From ATM1 sp003577165 (lineage in GTDB: Bacteria; Armatimonadota; Fimbriimonadia; Fimbriimonadales; ATM1): DNA of 64,000 nt. Positions 18,915-27,181 of the stretch are shown one piece after another. The notes under the pieces are model-generated. The model saw only the letters and a program-made list of their open reading frames with translations. It was not told where the DNA came from and searched no databases. The position numbers and the translations under genes are program-made. The stretch covers positions 1 through 64,000 of the forward strand of contig SZPM01000003.1 of the NCBI GenBank assembly GCA_030263715.1, in the 5' to 3' direction. Numbering within the stretch: the stretch's first letter is position 1; each line of letters begins with the position of its first letter.

Positions 18915-19948
18915 TCTACGAGAAACTCGTTCGCTCGATCCTCTTCAGGTTCGACCCTGAGCGCGCGCATCGCTTTGCGATGTGGGCCATCGAGTCGGGT
19001 CTCGCAAGATCTTCTCCTGTCGAAGACCCTCGCCTGCGATGCACATCGTTCGGCAAGCGGCTCCCCCACCCGGTGGGGCTTGCCGCAGGTTTCGATAAGG
19101 ACGGCGACGCGCTCAACGCCTGGGCTTCGCTGGGATTTGCCTTCGTCGAATTGGGCACAGTGACGCTGCGCCCGCAGATGGGAAACAAGACCCCTCGACT
19201 TTTCCGGCTTCCGCAGGATGACGCGCTGATCAACCGGATGGGGTTCAACAACGCAGGTCTCGACGAATTGGAGCGAAGGCTCTCCCTTCGGCGGACTCCG
19301 ATCCCCGTCGGCGTCAACATCGGACGAAACCGCGATACGAAGAACGAAGACGCCGTCGAAGACTACGCGGAGTGCGCCCGCAGGGTGCACAAGATGGCGG
19401 ACTACATCGCGGTGAACGTGAGTTCTCCGAACACTCCGGGACTGAGGCTGCTGCAAGGGCCTGAAAGCCTTGGAACACTTTTGAAAGCAGTGGTCGAAGC
19501 ATCGCAGGACACGCCTGTGTTCGTCAAGGTTTCGCCTGACTCGACGGACGACGAACTCAAAGAGGTTACCGATGTCTGTCGCTCGGAAAGAGTGAAGGGA
19601 ATCATCGCCACGAACACGACCGTGAAGCGAACGAACCTGAGATCCAACGCCGCTTCCGAGGAGGGCGGGTTGTCGGGAAGGCCGCTCCGGTCGCGGGCAG
19701 AACAGGTTTGCAAGTTGTTGCGCACCTACGCGCGAGACGAACTCGAAATCATCGGCGTCGGCGGAATCTTCACTGGTGACGATCTCTTCCGAAGGCTCGC
19801 CGCTGGAGCGAACGCGTGCCAGATCTACACTGCCTTTGTGTATCGTGGCCCCCACGCGGTGTCGAGAATCCTCCACGAACTCTTGGAGCGCATGGACAAA
19901 GAGGGCATTACAGACCTTACGGAACTGGCGAGCCGGTGGTACGCTTAG
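18911..19948 (+). CDS. pyrD: Dihydroorotate dehydrogenase, class 2
   Basis: Quinone-linked, membrane-associated flavoenzyme of pyrimidine synthesis, about 345 residues. Motifs are GLAAGFDKDGDAL, INRMGFNNAG, VNVSSPNTPGLR (the class 2 catalytic Ser region), KVSPD and the FMN site IIGVGGI. Class 2 enzymes need an N-terminal pair of helices ending near FDPERAHRFA. That sequence is encoded here upstream of the first canonical start (ATG 18980), in frame, beginning at ATA 18911. I therefore extend the gene. If only the ATG at 18980 is used, the product is 322 residues and loses the quinone-tunnel helices. Confidence 0.9.
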   Translation: MIYEKLVRSILFRFDPERAHRFAMWAIESGLARSSPVEDPRLRCTSFGKRLPHPVGLAAGFDKDGDALNAWASLGFAFVELGTVTLRPQMGNKTPRLFRLPQDDALINRMGFNNAGLDELERRLSLRRTPIPVGVNIGRNRDTKNEDAVEDYAECARRVHKMADYIAVNVSSPNTPGLRLLQGPESLGTLLKAVVEASQDTPVFVKVSPDSTDDELKEVTDVCRSERVKGIIATNTTVKRTNLRSNAASEEGGLSGRPLRSRAEQVCKLLRTYARDELEIIGVGGIFTGDDLFRRLAAGANACQIYTAFVYRGPHAVSRILHELLERMDKEGITDLTELASRWYA

Positions 19949-20748
19949 GCACGTCTTCGTGGACGGCAGAGGGCTGGAATCGAGCCTTCTACCCTGAACG
20001 GCTTCCACCACGCGACTACATTGCCTACTATTCGAAGCAGTTCAATACGGTCGAGATCGACGCGACGTTTTACGCAATTCCCGCGGCTCGAACGGTCCAA
20101 AGGTGGTACGAAGCGACCGAACCGGGCTTCTTGTTTGCTGCAAAGGTCCCGCAAGAGATCACGCACGAACGGTTGCTCCTCGACTGCGAGATGCAAGTGC
20201 AGGCATTCGTGGACGCGATGTCCGGATTGCGTGAAAAATTGGGGCCTTTGTTATTTCAGTTTCGGTATTTCCGAAAGGGCGAAATCGAACTGGACGAGTT
20301 CGTCAGCCGATTATCGGCAATTCTCGGCCTTGTCCCGGAGGGAATGCAGGTAGCCGTTGAAACGCGCAACAAGACTTGGCTCCGGGAGCCGCTGCTCGGC
20401 CTGTTGAGGGATCACGGCGTGGCCCTGGCTCTTATCGACCACCCTTACATGCCGTTCGCCGGCCAATATCGTGAGCGTGTCCACGAACTCATAACGACCG
20501 ACTTCACGTACATCAGATGGCTGGGCGACCGCCAGAGAACTGAAGACATGATCGCAAAGGTCTTAGGCGAGATTTCGTTCGAGAAGTCGGTCGTGGATCG
20601 TGAACCTCACATCACCGCATGGGCGGAACTCATCCGGAGCCTGGACGACGACCGATTTCGAATCTTCGGCTACTTCAACAACCACTACTCCGGCTATGCG
20701 ATCAACGACTTGCGGCGACTGCAGCAACTTCTCGGCATTGAGAGTTAG
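19936..20748 (+). CDS. DUF72 (YecE-like) family protein
   Basis: A 270-residue TIM-barrel-like protein. The N-terminus VVRLGTSSWTAEGWN and the segments YYSKQFNTVEIDATFYAIPA, GFLFAAKVPQEITH and YFNNHYSGYA are the family signatures. The physiological role is unknown; some homologues have been discussed as nuclease-like. The GTG at 19936 gives the family N-terminus and overlaps the end of pyrD by 13 bp, so it is probably coupled to pyrD. Its stop shares TTAG with the convergent htpX. Confidence 0.9.
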   Translation: MVRLGTSSWTAEGWNRAFYPERLPPRDYIAYYSKQFNTVEIDATFYAIPAARTVQRWYEATEPGFLFAAKVPQEITHERLLLDCEMQVQAFVDAMSGLREKLGPLLFQFRYFRKGEIELDEFVSRLSAILGLVPEGMQVAVETRNKTWLREPLLGLLRDHGVALALIDHPYMPFAGQYRERVHELITTDFTYIRWLGDRQRTEDMIAKVLGEISFEKSVVDREPHITAWAELIRSLDDDRFRIFGYFNNHYSGYAINDLRRLQQLLGIES

Positions 20749-21704
20749 TCTGGATCGGGCCGGCGCACCGGGATCTCAGGCATGCCTTCGAACTCCTTTT
20801 TCTCCGGCGCGATCGTCGCTCCCATCTCCTTGAGTCTGAGAACACGCTGGGAAATCGGTGGGTGGGTGGAGAAGAGGCCGTTGATTGCCGCGCTCATCTT
20901 GTCGAAAGGGTTAACGATAAACATGTGCTCAACGGCGTGATTCCCCGCTTCGAGGGGATCCGGGTCGCTGGCAATTTTCACGAGGGCCGACGCGAGGCCG
21001 TTCGGATTCCTTGTAAATTGGACCGCCGACGCATCTGCGAGATACTCTCGCTTTCGGCTGACCGCCATCTTCAGCAGAACCGCGAACAGGGGCGCGAGAA
21101 TGATGAGCAAGATGGCGAAGATCGCCAGGGCCCCGGTTCCGCCCGATTTCGAGTCTCGCCTCGATCCGCGCGTGGATCGCAAGAACGAGTCCCGCAGCAT
21201 GACGAGGATTCCGACGGTCAGAGCAAGCGTGAGCATGAGACGCGTGTCGTAGTTCCGAATGTGCGCGAGTTCGTGCGCCATCACGCCCTGTAGCTCGTCC
21301 CTGTCGAGTTTCTTCAGGATCCCAGTGGTGAAGCACACCGCCGCCTTCCTCGGGTGCCATCCTGTCGCGAACGCGTTCGGAGAGGAGTCATCGATGACCC
21401 ACACCTCGGGCATAGGAATGCCTGCGGCGATCGCCATCTCCTCACCGACGTTGACGAGGACTTGATCTTCTTCATGCGTTGCGCGGCGCGCGCCCACCAT
21501 GGTTAGCACCGATCGGCTTCCGCCGGTAGAAAGGAAGGCTGCGTAGATTAGCGTGAAAAGAACCGCTCCAGCGGCCCCCACCCACCAGAAATCACGTTCG
21601 TACAGGAAAACGAATGCGGATGCCGTGGCGGCCAGCAGCAGGCCCATAAAGAAAACAAGCAACGCCGTAGCGCGCTTGTTTGCCGAGATCTGTTTCCAGA
21701 ACAC
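20745..21704 (-). CDS. htpX: HtpX-like M48 membrane metalloprotease
   Basis: A 319-residue inner-membrane zinc protease. Two N-terminal hydrophobic segments lie at residues 14-36 and 41-58. The catalytic HELAH is at residues 144-148, followed by RNYDTRLM. Two further hydrophobic regions (about 160-172 and 188-210) and the zinc-ligand region SRKREYLADASAVQFTR come next. The family performs quality control of membrane proteins. It is downstream of lemA, 21 bp apart on the same strand, a pairing seen repeatedly in bacteria. Confidence 0.93.
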   Translation of the reverse strand: MFWKQISANKRATALLVFFMGLLLAATASAFVFLYERDFWWVGAAGAVLFTLIYAAFLSTGGSRSVLTMVGARRATHEEDQVLVNVGEEMAIAAGIPMPEVWVIDDSSPNAFATGWHPRKAAVCFTTGILKKLDRDELQGVMAHELAHIRNYDTRLMLTLALTVGILVMLRDSFLRSTRGSRRDSKSGGTGALAIFAILLIILAPLFAVLLKMAVSRKREYLADASAVQFTRNPNGLASALVKIASDPDPLEAGNHAVEHMFIVNPFDKMSAAINGLFSTHPPISQRVLRLKEMGATIAPEKKEFEGMPEIPVRRPDPD

Positions 21705-21725
21705 TTCGGTGTTTCTGGAGGAGGC

Positions 21726-22283
21726 TTACGTGAACTGAACCTTCACCGGCTCGCGTGCTGCAGGTTCGTCGATTTCGAACATGTCCCGCTTCTTGAAGTT
21801 GAACATGCTTGCCAAGATGTTCGTTGGGAACTGTTCGATTTTCGTGTTCAAGTTCAGGACGGAGTCGTTGTAGAACTGTCTGGCGAACGCGATCTTGTTT
21901 TCGGTGCTCGCCAATTCCTCCTGCAAGGCCAACATGTTCTGGTTTGCCTTGAGGTCGGGATACGCTTCGGCGACGGCGAACAGCCCGGAGAGCGCGCGGG
22001 TCAGGACGTTTTCTGCCTCGGCCTGTTGCCTCACTCCTGTTGCGTCGATCGCGTGCTGCCGCGCCAGGATTACCTTTTCAAGGGTTTCCTGCTCATGCTT
22101 CATGTAACCCTTGACGGTCTCGACCAGATTCGGGATCAGGTCGTATCGGCGTCGAAGTTGAACGTCGATCTGACTCCAAGCGTTGTTGACTTCTTGCCGT
22201 GCACGGACGAGGCCGTTGTACATCCCCGCCACGATGAGGAGGAGCAGTAGGACTGCACCAATGAATACAAATAGCCCGACCAT
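21726..22283 (-). CDS. lemA: LemA family protein
   Basis: A 185-residue protein with an N-terminal membrane anchor (residues 1-22, VFIGAVLLLLLIVAGMYN). It is followed by the family core with RARQEVNNAWSQIDVQLRRR and LIPNLVETVKGYMKHE, which form a long helical bundle. LemA proteins are exposed outside the cytoplasmic membrane and often precede an HtpX-type protease, as here. The molecular role is unresolved. A strong AGGAGG ribosome binding site supports the ATG at 22283. Confidence 0.93.
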   Translation of the reverse strand: MVGLFVFIGAVLLLLLIVAGMYNGLVRARQEVNNAWSQIDVQLRRRYDLIPNLVETVKGYMKHEQETLEKVILARQHAIDATGVRQQAEAENVLTRALSGLFAVAEAYPDLKANQNMLALQEELASTENKIAFARQFYNDSVLNLNTKIEQFPTNILASMFNFKKRDMFEIDEPAAREPVKVQFT

Positions 22284-22355
22284 TTCGACCTCCTACCGGA
22301 TTGTACATGATACGGTTCGGTCACCCTGCTGGGTTGCGACGGAGCCTGAAACAAG

Positions 22356-22386
22356 GGCGCCCCTGTAACTCGGTCACAGGGGCGCC
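22356..22386 (-). terminator. Intrinsic terminator of the small lipoprotein gene
   Basis: A perfect 11-bp stem pairs 22356-22366 with 22376-22386 around a 9-nt loop. On the minus strand it is followed by a T-rich tail (TTGTTTC). It lies 24 bp after the stop of the 45-residue lipoprotein gene and separates it from lemA. Confidence 0.8.
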
Positions 22387-22410
22387 TGACGAATCGCTGT
22401 CGCGGAGGGA

Positions 22411-22548
22411 CTAGCTTCCGCCCTCTCCGCCTGCACCTTCAGCCGGCGCTTTTTCCGTGCCCTCGGTGGCTTCACCGCCACCGCTACAGCCCGCAAGAAT
22501 GCCGCCAAGCACGGCGATCGTCAAAAAAGCAGCTAACCATCGTTTCAT
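22411..22548 (-). CDS. Small lipoprotein (45 aa)
   Basis: A very short gene with excellent support: GGAGGTGAG lies just upstream of the ATG and a strong terminator follows. The product begins MKRWLAAFLTIAVLGG and has lipobox ILAGC with the lipidated Cys at residue 21. Only 24 mature residues remain (CSGGGEATEGTEKAPAEG and so on), rich in Gly, Glu and Ala. It resembles the entericidin/small-lipoprotein style of peptide, though no family can be assigned. Its own ribosome binding site and terminator suggest an independently expressed, perhaps abundant, envelope peptide. Confidence 0.8.
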   Translation of the reverse strand: MKRWLAAFLTIAVLGGILAGCSGGGEATEGTEKAPAEGAGGEGGS

Positions 22549-22696
22549 ATGTCTCACCTCCGTCAGATTGGATTTGTTCGGCCAGAAGTCATCTGGCCCG
22601 ACCCCCTCGTTTGAAGCGGCCCACGGACTATATACCCCGCAGAACGCCTAGCCCTGGTAGCAGAGAGCCGAACGGCCCTGCGGTATTCTCCCGCCG

Positions 22697-23113
22697 ATGC
22701 CGTCCAGGCACAGCGTTTCCGGCCCCGTCGTCGCGATCCTGTTGGCCTCTCTGACTCTCTTTGTGTTCGCCTCCAATCAGGCGACCGGGCCGGAGGGCGC
22801 GCTCCACCGCTTTTTCCGAGCCGTCAGCGAGAGGAGGCCGGATCGGGCCCTCGCAGCCACAGGTGGCCTCGACTCCCCTTCGCTGCGATGGCTCTACGGC
22901 GAGAGCAGCGCCGTTTTCGGGATGGGGGGGCGGTACGCCGTCCTCGAGATCCGGAGGGAGGGAGATCACGCCCATGCAGTCGTGCTCTTCCAGTACCCGA
23001 ACGGATACGAGGAGACGACCGTCTGGATGCTCTACCGCAAGCAAAGTACATGGTATGTTCACCCTGAGATGACGGCCTACTTCTTCGGCCAAGGGACCCT
23101 GGGCGTACAATGA
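22697..23113 (+). CDS. Anchored small protein, paralogue of the next gene
   Basis: A 138-residue protein with one N-terminal hydrophobic segment (residues 8-26, VSGPVVAILLASLTLFVFA) and an alpha+beta extracytoplasmic part. GPEGALHRFFRAVSERRPDRAL resembles the start of NTF2/DUF4878-like domains, where a helix precedes a curved sheet. The ending WMLYRKQSTWYVHPE is the typical final strand of such domains. The stop overlaps the start of the next gene by 4 bp. Function unknown; the pair probably arose by duplication. Confidence 0.7.
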   Translation: MPSRHSVSGPVVAILLASLTLFVFASNQATGPEGALHRFFRAVSERRPDRALAATGGLDSPSLRWLYGESSAVFGMGGRYAVLEIRREGDHAHAVVLFQYPNGYEETTVWMLYRKQSTWYVHPEMTAYFFGQGTLGVQ

Positions 23114-23565
23114 TGATCCGGCGTCGAAAAGAAATCGGCCGAATGCGATTCGACCTCGTCGCTGTCTTTCTTGTCGTTTCGGTCTTCGTCGTCATTGCCG
23201 TCTTGTCCCTCGCTGCCCAATCCCCTGAGGCCGCTGCGGATGAATTCATGCGCGCTCTCGCGAGGCACGACGTGGACACTCTCACGGAGATGAGTTATCT
23301 TCCCGACGCCGATCCGCCTCTCAAGGAGCAGTGGCAAACCTGCGTCGAGAGGGCAAAGCACTATGTGTTCTTGTGGGAGTACTACGGGATCAAGCGAGTC
23401 TCGGACGATGAGGCCTCGATTCGCCTCGCCATCATGGAGTTCCGAGGCGCGCAGGGCGGTGCCGAGGGAGAGGAAGTGGAGTTGCCCCTCATACGGCAGG
23501 AGGGACGTTGGAAGGTGGATCTAACATCTCTCTCGCGCAGGTTCTTTCCTGCGCTGCCTCGGTGA
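23110..23565 (+). CDS. Anchored small protein, NTF2/DUF4878-like
   Basis: A 151-residue protein with an N-terminal membrane segment (about residues 13-36, FDLVAVFLVVSVFVVIAVL). A small domain follows: SPEAAADEFMRALARHDVDTLTEM at its start and LIRQEGRWKVDLT at its end, the layout of NTF2-like DUF4878 domains. It overlaps the upstream gene by 4 bp (ATGA) and shares its architecture, so the two may form a heteromeric membrane-anchored unit. No enzymatic residues recognised. An alternative start at the internal Met 12 is possible. Confidence 0.7.
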   Translation: MMIRRRKEIGRMRFDLVAVFLVVSVFVVIAVLSLAAQSPEAAADEFMRALARHDVDTLTEMSYLPDADPPLKEQWQTCVERAKHYVFLWEYYGIKRVSDDEASIRLAIMEFRGAQGGAEGEEVELPLIRQEGRWKVDLTSLSRRFFPALPR

Positions 23566-23666
23566 TGACGCCGGTACCGTACTTTCAATTCCGCCCCTTG
23601 CGAAAAGTCCCGGGGCTCTAAGCGCACTCGTTCAGGTCTGAGCAGCGGCGCGGGTAAAACGACTGA

Positions 23667-25718
23667 ATGCCAGCCAGCGCGAAGTCGAAGAAGCGTCCGA
23701 TCCAGCCGGAAGACCTCACGAAGTTCATCTTCGTTTCCGATGCCCAGGTGTCGCCGAATGCCGATTCGGTCCTTTTTGTTCGACGCCACACGGGCGAAAA
23801 GAACGAGTCCGTCTCAAACATCTGGATTGCCTCAACGAGTGGAAAGACCATCCGGCAGTTCACGACGAGCGGCAAGGACGGTCATCCCCGCTGGTCACCT
23901 GACGGCGCGCGCATCGCATTCATAAGCGGCAGAAACAAGCCCAAATCTCAGATATTCGTGATGCGATCGGACGGCGGCGAAGCGACCGCTCTCACCGACT
24001 TTCCGGAAGGCTCCATCTCCGGCTTCAAGTGGTCTCCGGACGGAAAGCGCCTCGCGGTCTCCTTCCGCGAGCAGGATCCGATCTGGACGGAGGAGGCGGG
24101 CAAAAAGCGCGAACAGACCGGCGCTTCGACGCCCCCCCGAATCACGGAGGAGATGTTCTATCGCCTCGACGGTGACGGTTACTTCCTCCATCAGCGGCAC
24201 TACCTTTACATCGTAGATGCGGAAACCGGCGCCACGAAGAAGATCTTCGACAAGGACAAGACCGGCTGGTTCGAATTCGACTGGTCACCCGATGGGAAGG
24301 AGTTGGTCGTCGCCGCGAACCTCGACCGTAATCCTCTATTGCATCCGTGGAAATCGCGACTCTATCGCTTGGAAGTTGCTTCCGGAAAACTCAAGGAAAT
24401 CCCGGGACAGTTCGACGGATCGAAGGAGTCACCGAAGTGGTCTCCCGACGGGAAGGCGATCGCGTTTGCCGGAAGGGAGGGCAAGGACAACGATTGGGGG
24501 TCCATGAATACGCACCTCTTTGTGTGCGATGCGAAGACGGGCAAGATGCGAAACCTGTCGGCGTCCGTGGATTACTGCCTCTCAGCGGCCGTGCTCTCCG
24601 ATACGAAAGAAGCCGGTTACTCTGCGAACTTCGAATGGACTCAAGATTCGAAAGGGCTGCTCGTGAACCTCTCTTGGCACGGAGAATCACACATCGCACT
24701 CGTCGACTCAGCATCGGGGAAGTGGAGGCAACTGACGAAAGGGGCTGTGGCTCTCACTCTCGGTTCTCGAAGTTCGAACGGCAAGGTGTTGGGTCTCACC
24801 ACTGGATCGCCGCTCGCGCTCGCGGAAGTCGCTATTGGACAGTTCTCCACTTCGGAAATCTCGGTACGGCAGTTAACTTCGTTCAACGAAGCCTTGTTGT
24901 CCGAACTGGATCTCGTGAAGCCGGAGTCGGTTTGGATTTCCACCCCTGACGGTTCGAAGGTGCATGCGTGGTTTCTGAAGCCGCTGAACTACTCGCCCAC
25001 CAAGAAGCATCCGGCAGTTCTCGAAATACACGGCGGGCCGCACGCGCAATACGGTTTCGTGTTCTTCCATGAGTTTCAAGTGTTGGCAGCGAAGGGCTAC
25101 ATGGTGTTCTACAGCAACCCGAGAGGAAGCAAGGGCTACGGCGAGGCTCACTGTGACGCGATTCGAGGTGACTGGGGAAACAAAGACTGGATCGATGTTC
25201 AAGCCGTTGCCAACTACATGAGGTCAAGGAAGGACGTGGACTCAAAGCGCGTAGGCGTGATGGGAGGAAGTTACGGCGGATACATGACGAATTGGGTGAT
25301 TTCGCACTCCAAGGAGTTCGCAGCCGCGATCACCGACCGGTGCGTTTCGAACCTCGTCAGCATGGCCGGGAACAGCGACTTCCCGTTCGTGCCGAACAGG
25401 TACTGGAAGGGCGACCCGTGGAGCAACTATCAGGTTCTGTGGTCTCAGAGCCCCATTCACTACTTCGACAAAGTGCAGACTCCGACGCTCATCATTCACA
25501 GCGAGGGCGACCTGAGGTGCAACGTGGAGCAGGGCGAGCAGGTGTTTACGGCCCTCAAGGTTCGAGGCATTCCGGCACGGTTCGTGCGGTATCCCCTTTC
25601 GACGAGCCACGGCATGAGCAGAGGCGGCCCTGCCGACCTGAGGATCCACCGCCTGAACGAAATCGTGAACTGGTGGGGTAAGTATCTGTCCGCGCGGCCC
25701 GCCAAGAAGCGACGCTAA
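23667..25718 (+). CDS. S9 family prolyl oligopeptidase / acylaminoacyl-peptidase type
   Basis: A 683-residue serine peptidase. The first 400 residues form a TolB/PD40-like beta propeller with repeats such as PRWSPDGARIAFIS, FKWSPDGKRLAVSF, FDWSPDGKELVV and PKWSPDGKAIAFAG. The C-terminal alpha/beta hydrolase domain has the nucleophile Ser 535 in GGSYGGYMTNW, the acid in HSEGDLRCNVEQ and the His in TSHGMSRGG. No signal peptide is visible, so it is likely cytosolic and degrades peptides or removes acylated N-termini. It is probably a single gene or co-transcribed with the small gene 10 bp downstream. Confidence 0.93.
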   Translation: MPASAKSKKRPIQPEDLTKFIFVSDAQVSPNADSVLFVRRHTGEKNESVSNIWIASTSGKTIRQFTTSGKDGHPRWSPDGARIAFISGRNKPKSQIFVMRSDGGEATALTDFPEGSISGFKWSPDGKRLAVSFREQDPIWTEEAGKKREQTGASTPPRITEEMFYRLDGDGYFLHQRHYLYIVDAETGATKKIFDKDKTGWFEFDWSPDGKELVVAANLDRNPLLHPWKSRLYRLEVASGKLKEIPGQFDGSKESPKWSPDGKAIAFAGREGKDNDWGSMNTHLFVCDAKTGKMRNLSASVDYCLSAAVLSDTKEAGYSANFEWTQDSKGLLVNLSWHGESHIALVDSASGKWRQLTKGAVALTLGSRSSNGKVLGLTTGSPLALAEVAIGQFSTSEISVRQLTSFNEALLSELDLVKPESVWISTPDGSKVHAWFLKPLNYSPTKKHPAVLEIHGGPHAQYGFVFFHEFQVLAAKGYMVFYSNPRGSKGYGEAHCDAIRGDWGNKDWIDVQAVANYMRSRKDVDSKRVGVMGGSYGGYMTNWVISHSKEFAAAITDRCVSNLVSMAGNSDFPFVPNRYWKGDPWSNYQVLWSQSPIHYFDKVQTPTLIIHSEGDLRCNVEQGEQVFTALKVRGIPARFVRYPLSTSHGMSRGGPADLRIHRLNEIVNWWGKYLSARPAKKRR

Positions 25719-25728
25719 GGAGCAACCT

Positions 25729-26052
25729 TTGGGAATTCGGTTTAGGCGTATCTACTGGGTCACGGAGCAGCTCGATGATGCGGGCAGGAGCGAAGTGACG
25801 GGAATCTTCACCTCCATCCCGGACCTCGTGGAGCGCGGGGTGGGGATCCGTCCGATCTGCGACAAGAACGCCGGCTTCCGAATCACCCTTTGCGCACTTG
25901 ACTCGCCGAATGCGCCTCTTGCGCGGTTTGGTGAAGCCGAATTCGGCGAAGTGGAGACGCGGCTCGCGGAGTTCATCGAAACGGGCGAGATCTCCACAGA
26001 GGAAGTGGCCACCCTCGCGGCTACGCTGCGAGAGTGCATGAAGAAGGCGTAG
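25729..26052 (+). CDS. Hypothetical protein (107 aa)
   Basis: A soluble small protein starting at TTG 25729, with AAGGAG 6 nt upstream. The sequence GIRFRRIYWVTEQLDDAGRS opens the ORF, and an acidic helical C-terminus (EVETRLAEFIETGEISTEEV) closes it. No signal peptide, membrane segment or recognised domain. It lies 10 bp after the S9 peptidase and converges on the rhomboid gene with only 1 bp between the stops. Confidence 0.7.
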   Translation: MGIRFRRIYWVTEQLDDAGRSEVTGIFTSIPDLVERGVGIRPICDKNAGFRITLCALDSPNAPLARFGEAEFGEVETRLAEFIETGEISTEEVATLAATLRECMKKA

Positions 26053-26053
26053 C

Positions 26054-27175
26054 TCAGAGCAAGATTCGGGGGTGGCGGCGACGAGTGTCCGCTAGGGCCC
26101 TGCTCTCTGGGTAATCCCGTTCCAACTGCTTGAGATAGTGCTGGGCGCCGGCCGGGTCGTCTTTGGCCGCGATGTCTACGAGCATCCCGAGAGCTTCTGC
26201 GACTGATTCCCCAGGAGCCTCTTCCAAAAGTGTCATCAGAAGGCGCTCCGCAGCTTCGGGGTTCCGTGCGGACAAGGCCCTGGCTGCTGCGATCCGCTCC
26301 TCGGTCGTCGTCACCGACGCAGCCTTCAGGCGGCACAGCTCGAGCGCGGCGTACCCGCCCTCGTGCTCAGGGCTCGTCCGGAGCAATTCGCCGAGCGCAG
26401 CCACCGCCCCATCTGTGTCCCCGACTGCGAGCCTTGACTCCGCCAGCGTCTTCAGCCCCTTGGGGTCGCGGGGCTTGTCTGCGAGCCTCTCCCGAGCCGC
26501 AGAGGCGAGCGAGTCGGCTGTGCGCCCGGCCGCCTCAGCCATCCTCCGCTCGGAGGCTTCGTCCTTCGCTCCCTGCGGCGCGCGGAAGATCAGCGCGAGC
26601 AGAAGGCCGGCCAGGAGCCCACCCAGGTGAGTCCAGTAGGCGGTCGCAGTGCCGAACCGGGAAGCCGAGAACGCCGCGCCCGCGACTTGCAAGCCGGCCC
26701 AGACGGCGACGACAACATAGGCAGGTACGGCGACGCGCGGGAGGAGCGGAACGCAACGTCGGTAGAACCTCACCCACGCGTACCCGATGACGCCTGCGAT
26801 CGAAGCGCTCGCGCCGATCACAGGCTCGCCCGCGAGGAAGGTCGTCGCCCACGTTGCCATAGCCCAGTGGGCGCCGAACCCGACGAGGCCTGTGAATACG
26901 TAGAGGATCAGGAAACGAACTCCTCCGATCGAACTCTCTACGAGAGGTCCGAGCGCAGCGAGCAGCAGCATGTTGCCCAACAGGTGCAGGGGCTCGATGT
27001 GAGTGAACTGCGCGGTGAGGGCAGACGTCAGGCGCAGCAGAATCGTCGGCGAGACGAGGGGAGCGGGGACGAATCCGTTCTTCCAGGCCGCGTCGACATC
27101 ACCCAGGTAGAAGCCCGCCGCCACCAGGTTTGCTCCCAGGAGCAAGAGGGTTGCGAACGGGACCCTGCGCGACAT
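26054..27175 (-). CDS. Rhomboid family intramembrane serine protease with TPR-like C-terminus
   Basis: A 373-residue protein with six membrane helices in the first 200 residues. Rhomboid features are the HLLGNM motif (Asn 68), the nucleophile Ser 123 in GASASIAG (the family usually has GxSG; here the last position is Ala) and His 183 in WTHLGGLLAG. The C-terminal half is soluble and helical with TPR-like repeats (KTLAESRLAVGDTDGAVAALGELL and following), a fusion seen in many bacterial rhomboids. Six bp separate it from yebC on the same strand. Confidence 0.9.
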   Translation of the reverse strand: MSRRVPFATLLLLGANLVAAGFYLGDVDAAWKNGFVPAPLVSPTILLRLTSALTAQFTHIEPLHLLGNMLLLAALGPLVESSIGGVRFLILYVFTGLVGFGAHWAMATWATTFLAGEPVIGASASIAGVIGYAWVRFYRRCVPLLPRVAVPAYVVVAVWAGLQVAGAAFSASRFGTATAYWTHLGGLLAGLLLALIFRAPQGAKDEASERRMAEAAGRTADSLASAARERLADKPRDPKGLKTLAESRLAVGDTDGAVAALGELLRTSPEHEGGYAALELCRLKAASVTTTEERIAAARALSARNPEAAERLLMTLLEEAPGESVAEALGMLVDIAAKDDPAGAQHYLKQLERDYPESRALADTRRRHPRILL

Positions 27176-27181
27176 ATTCGA

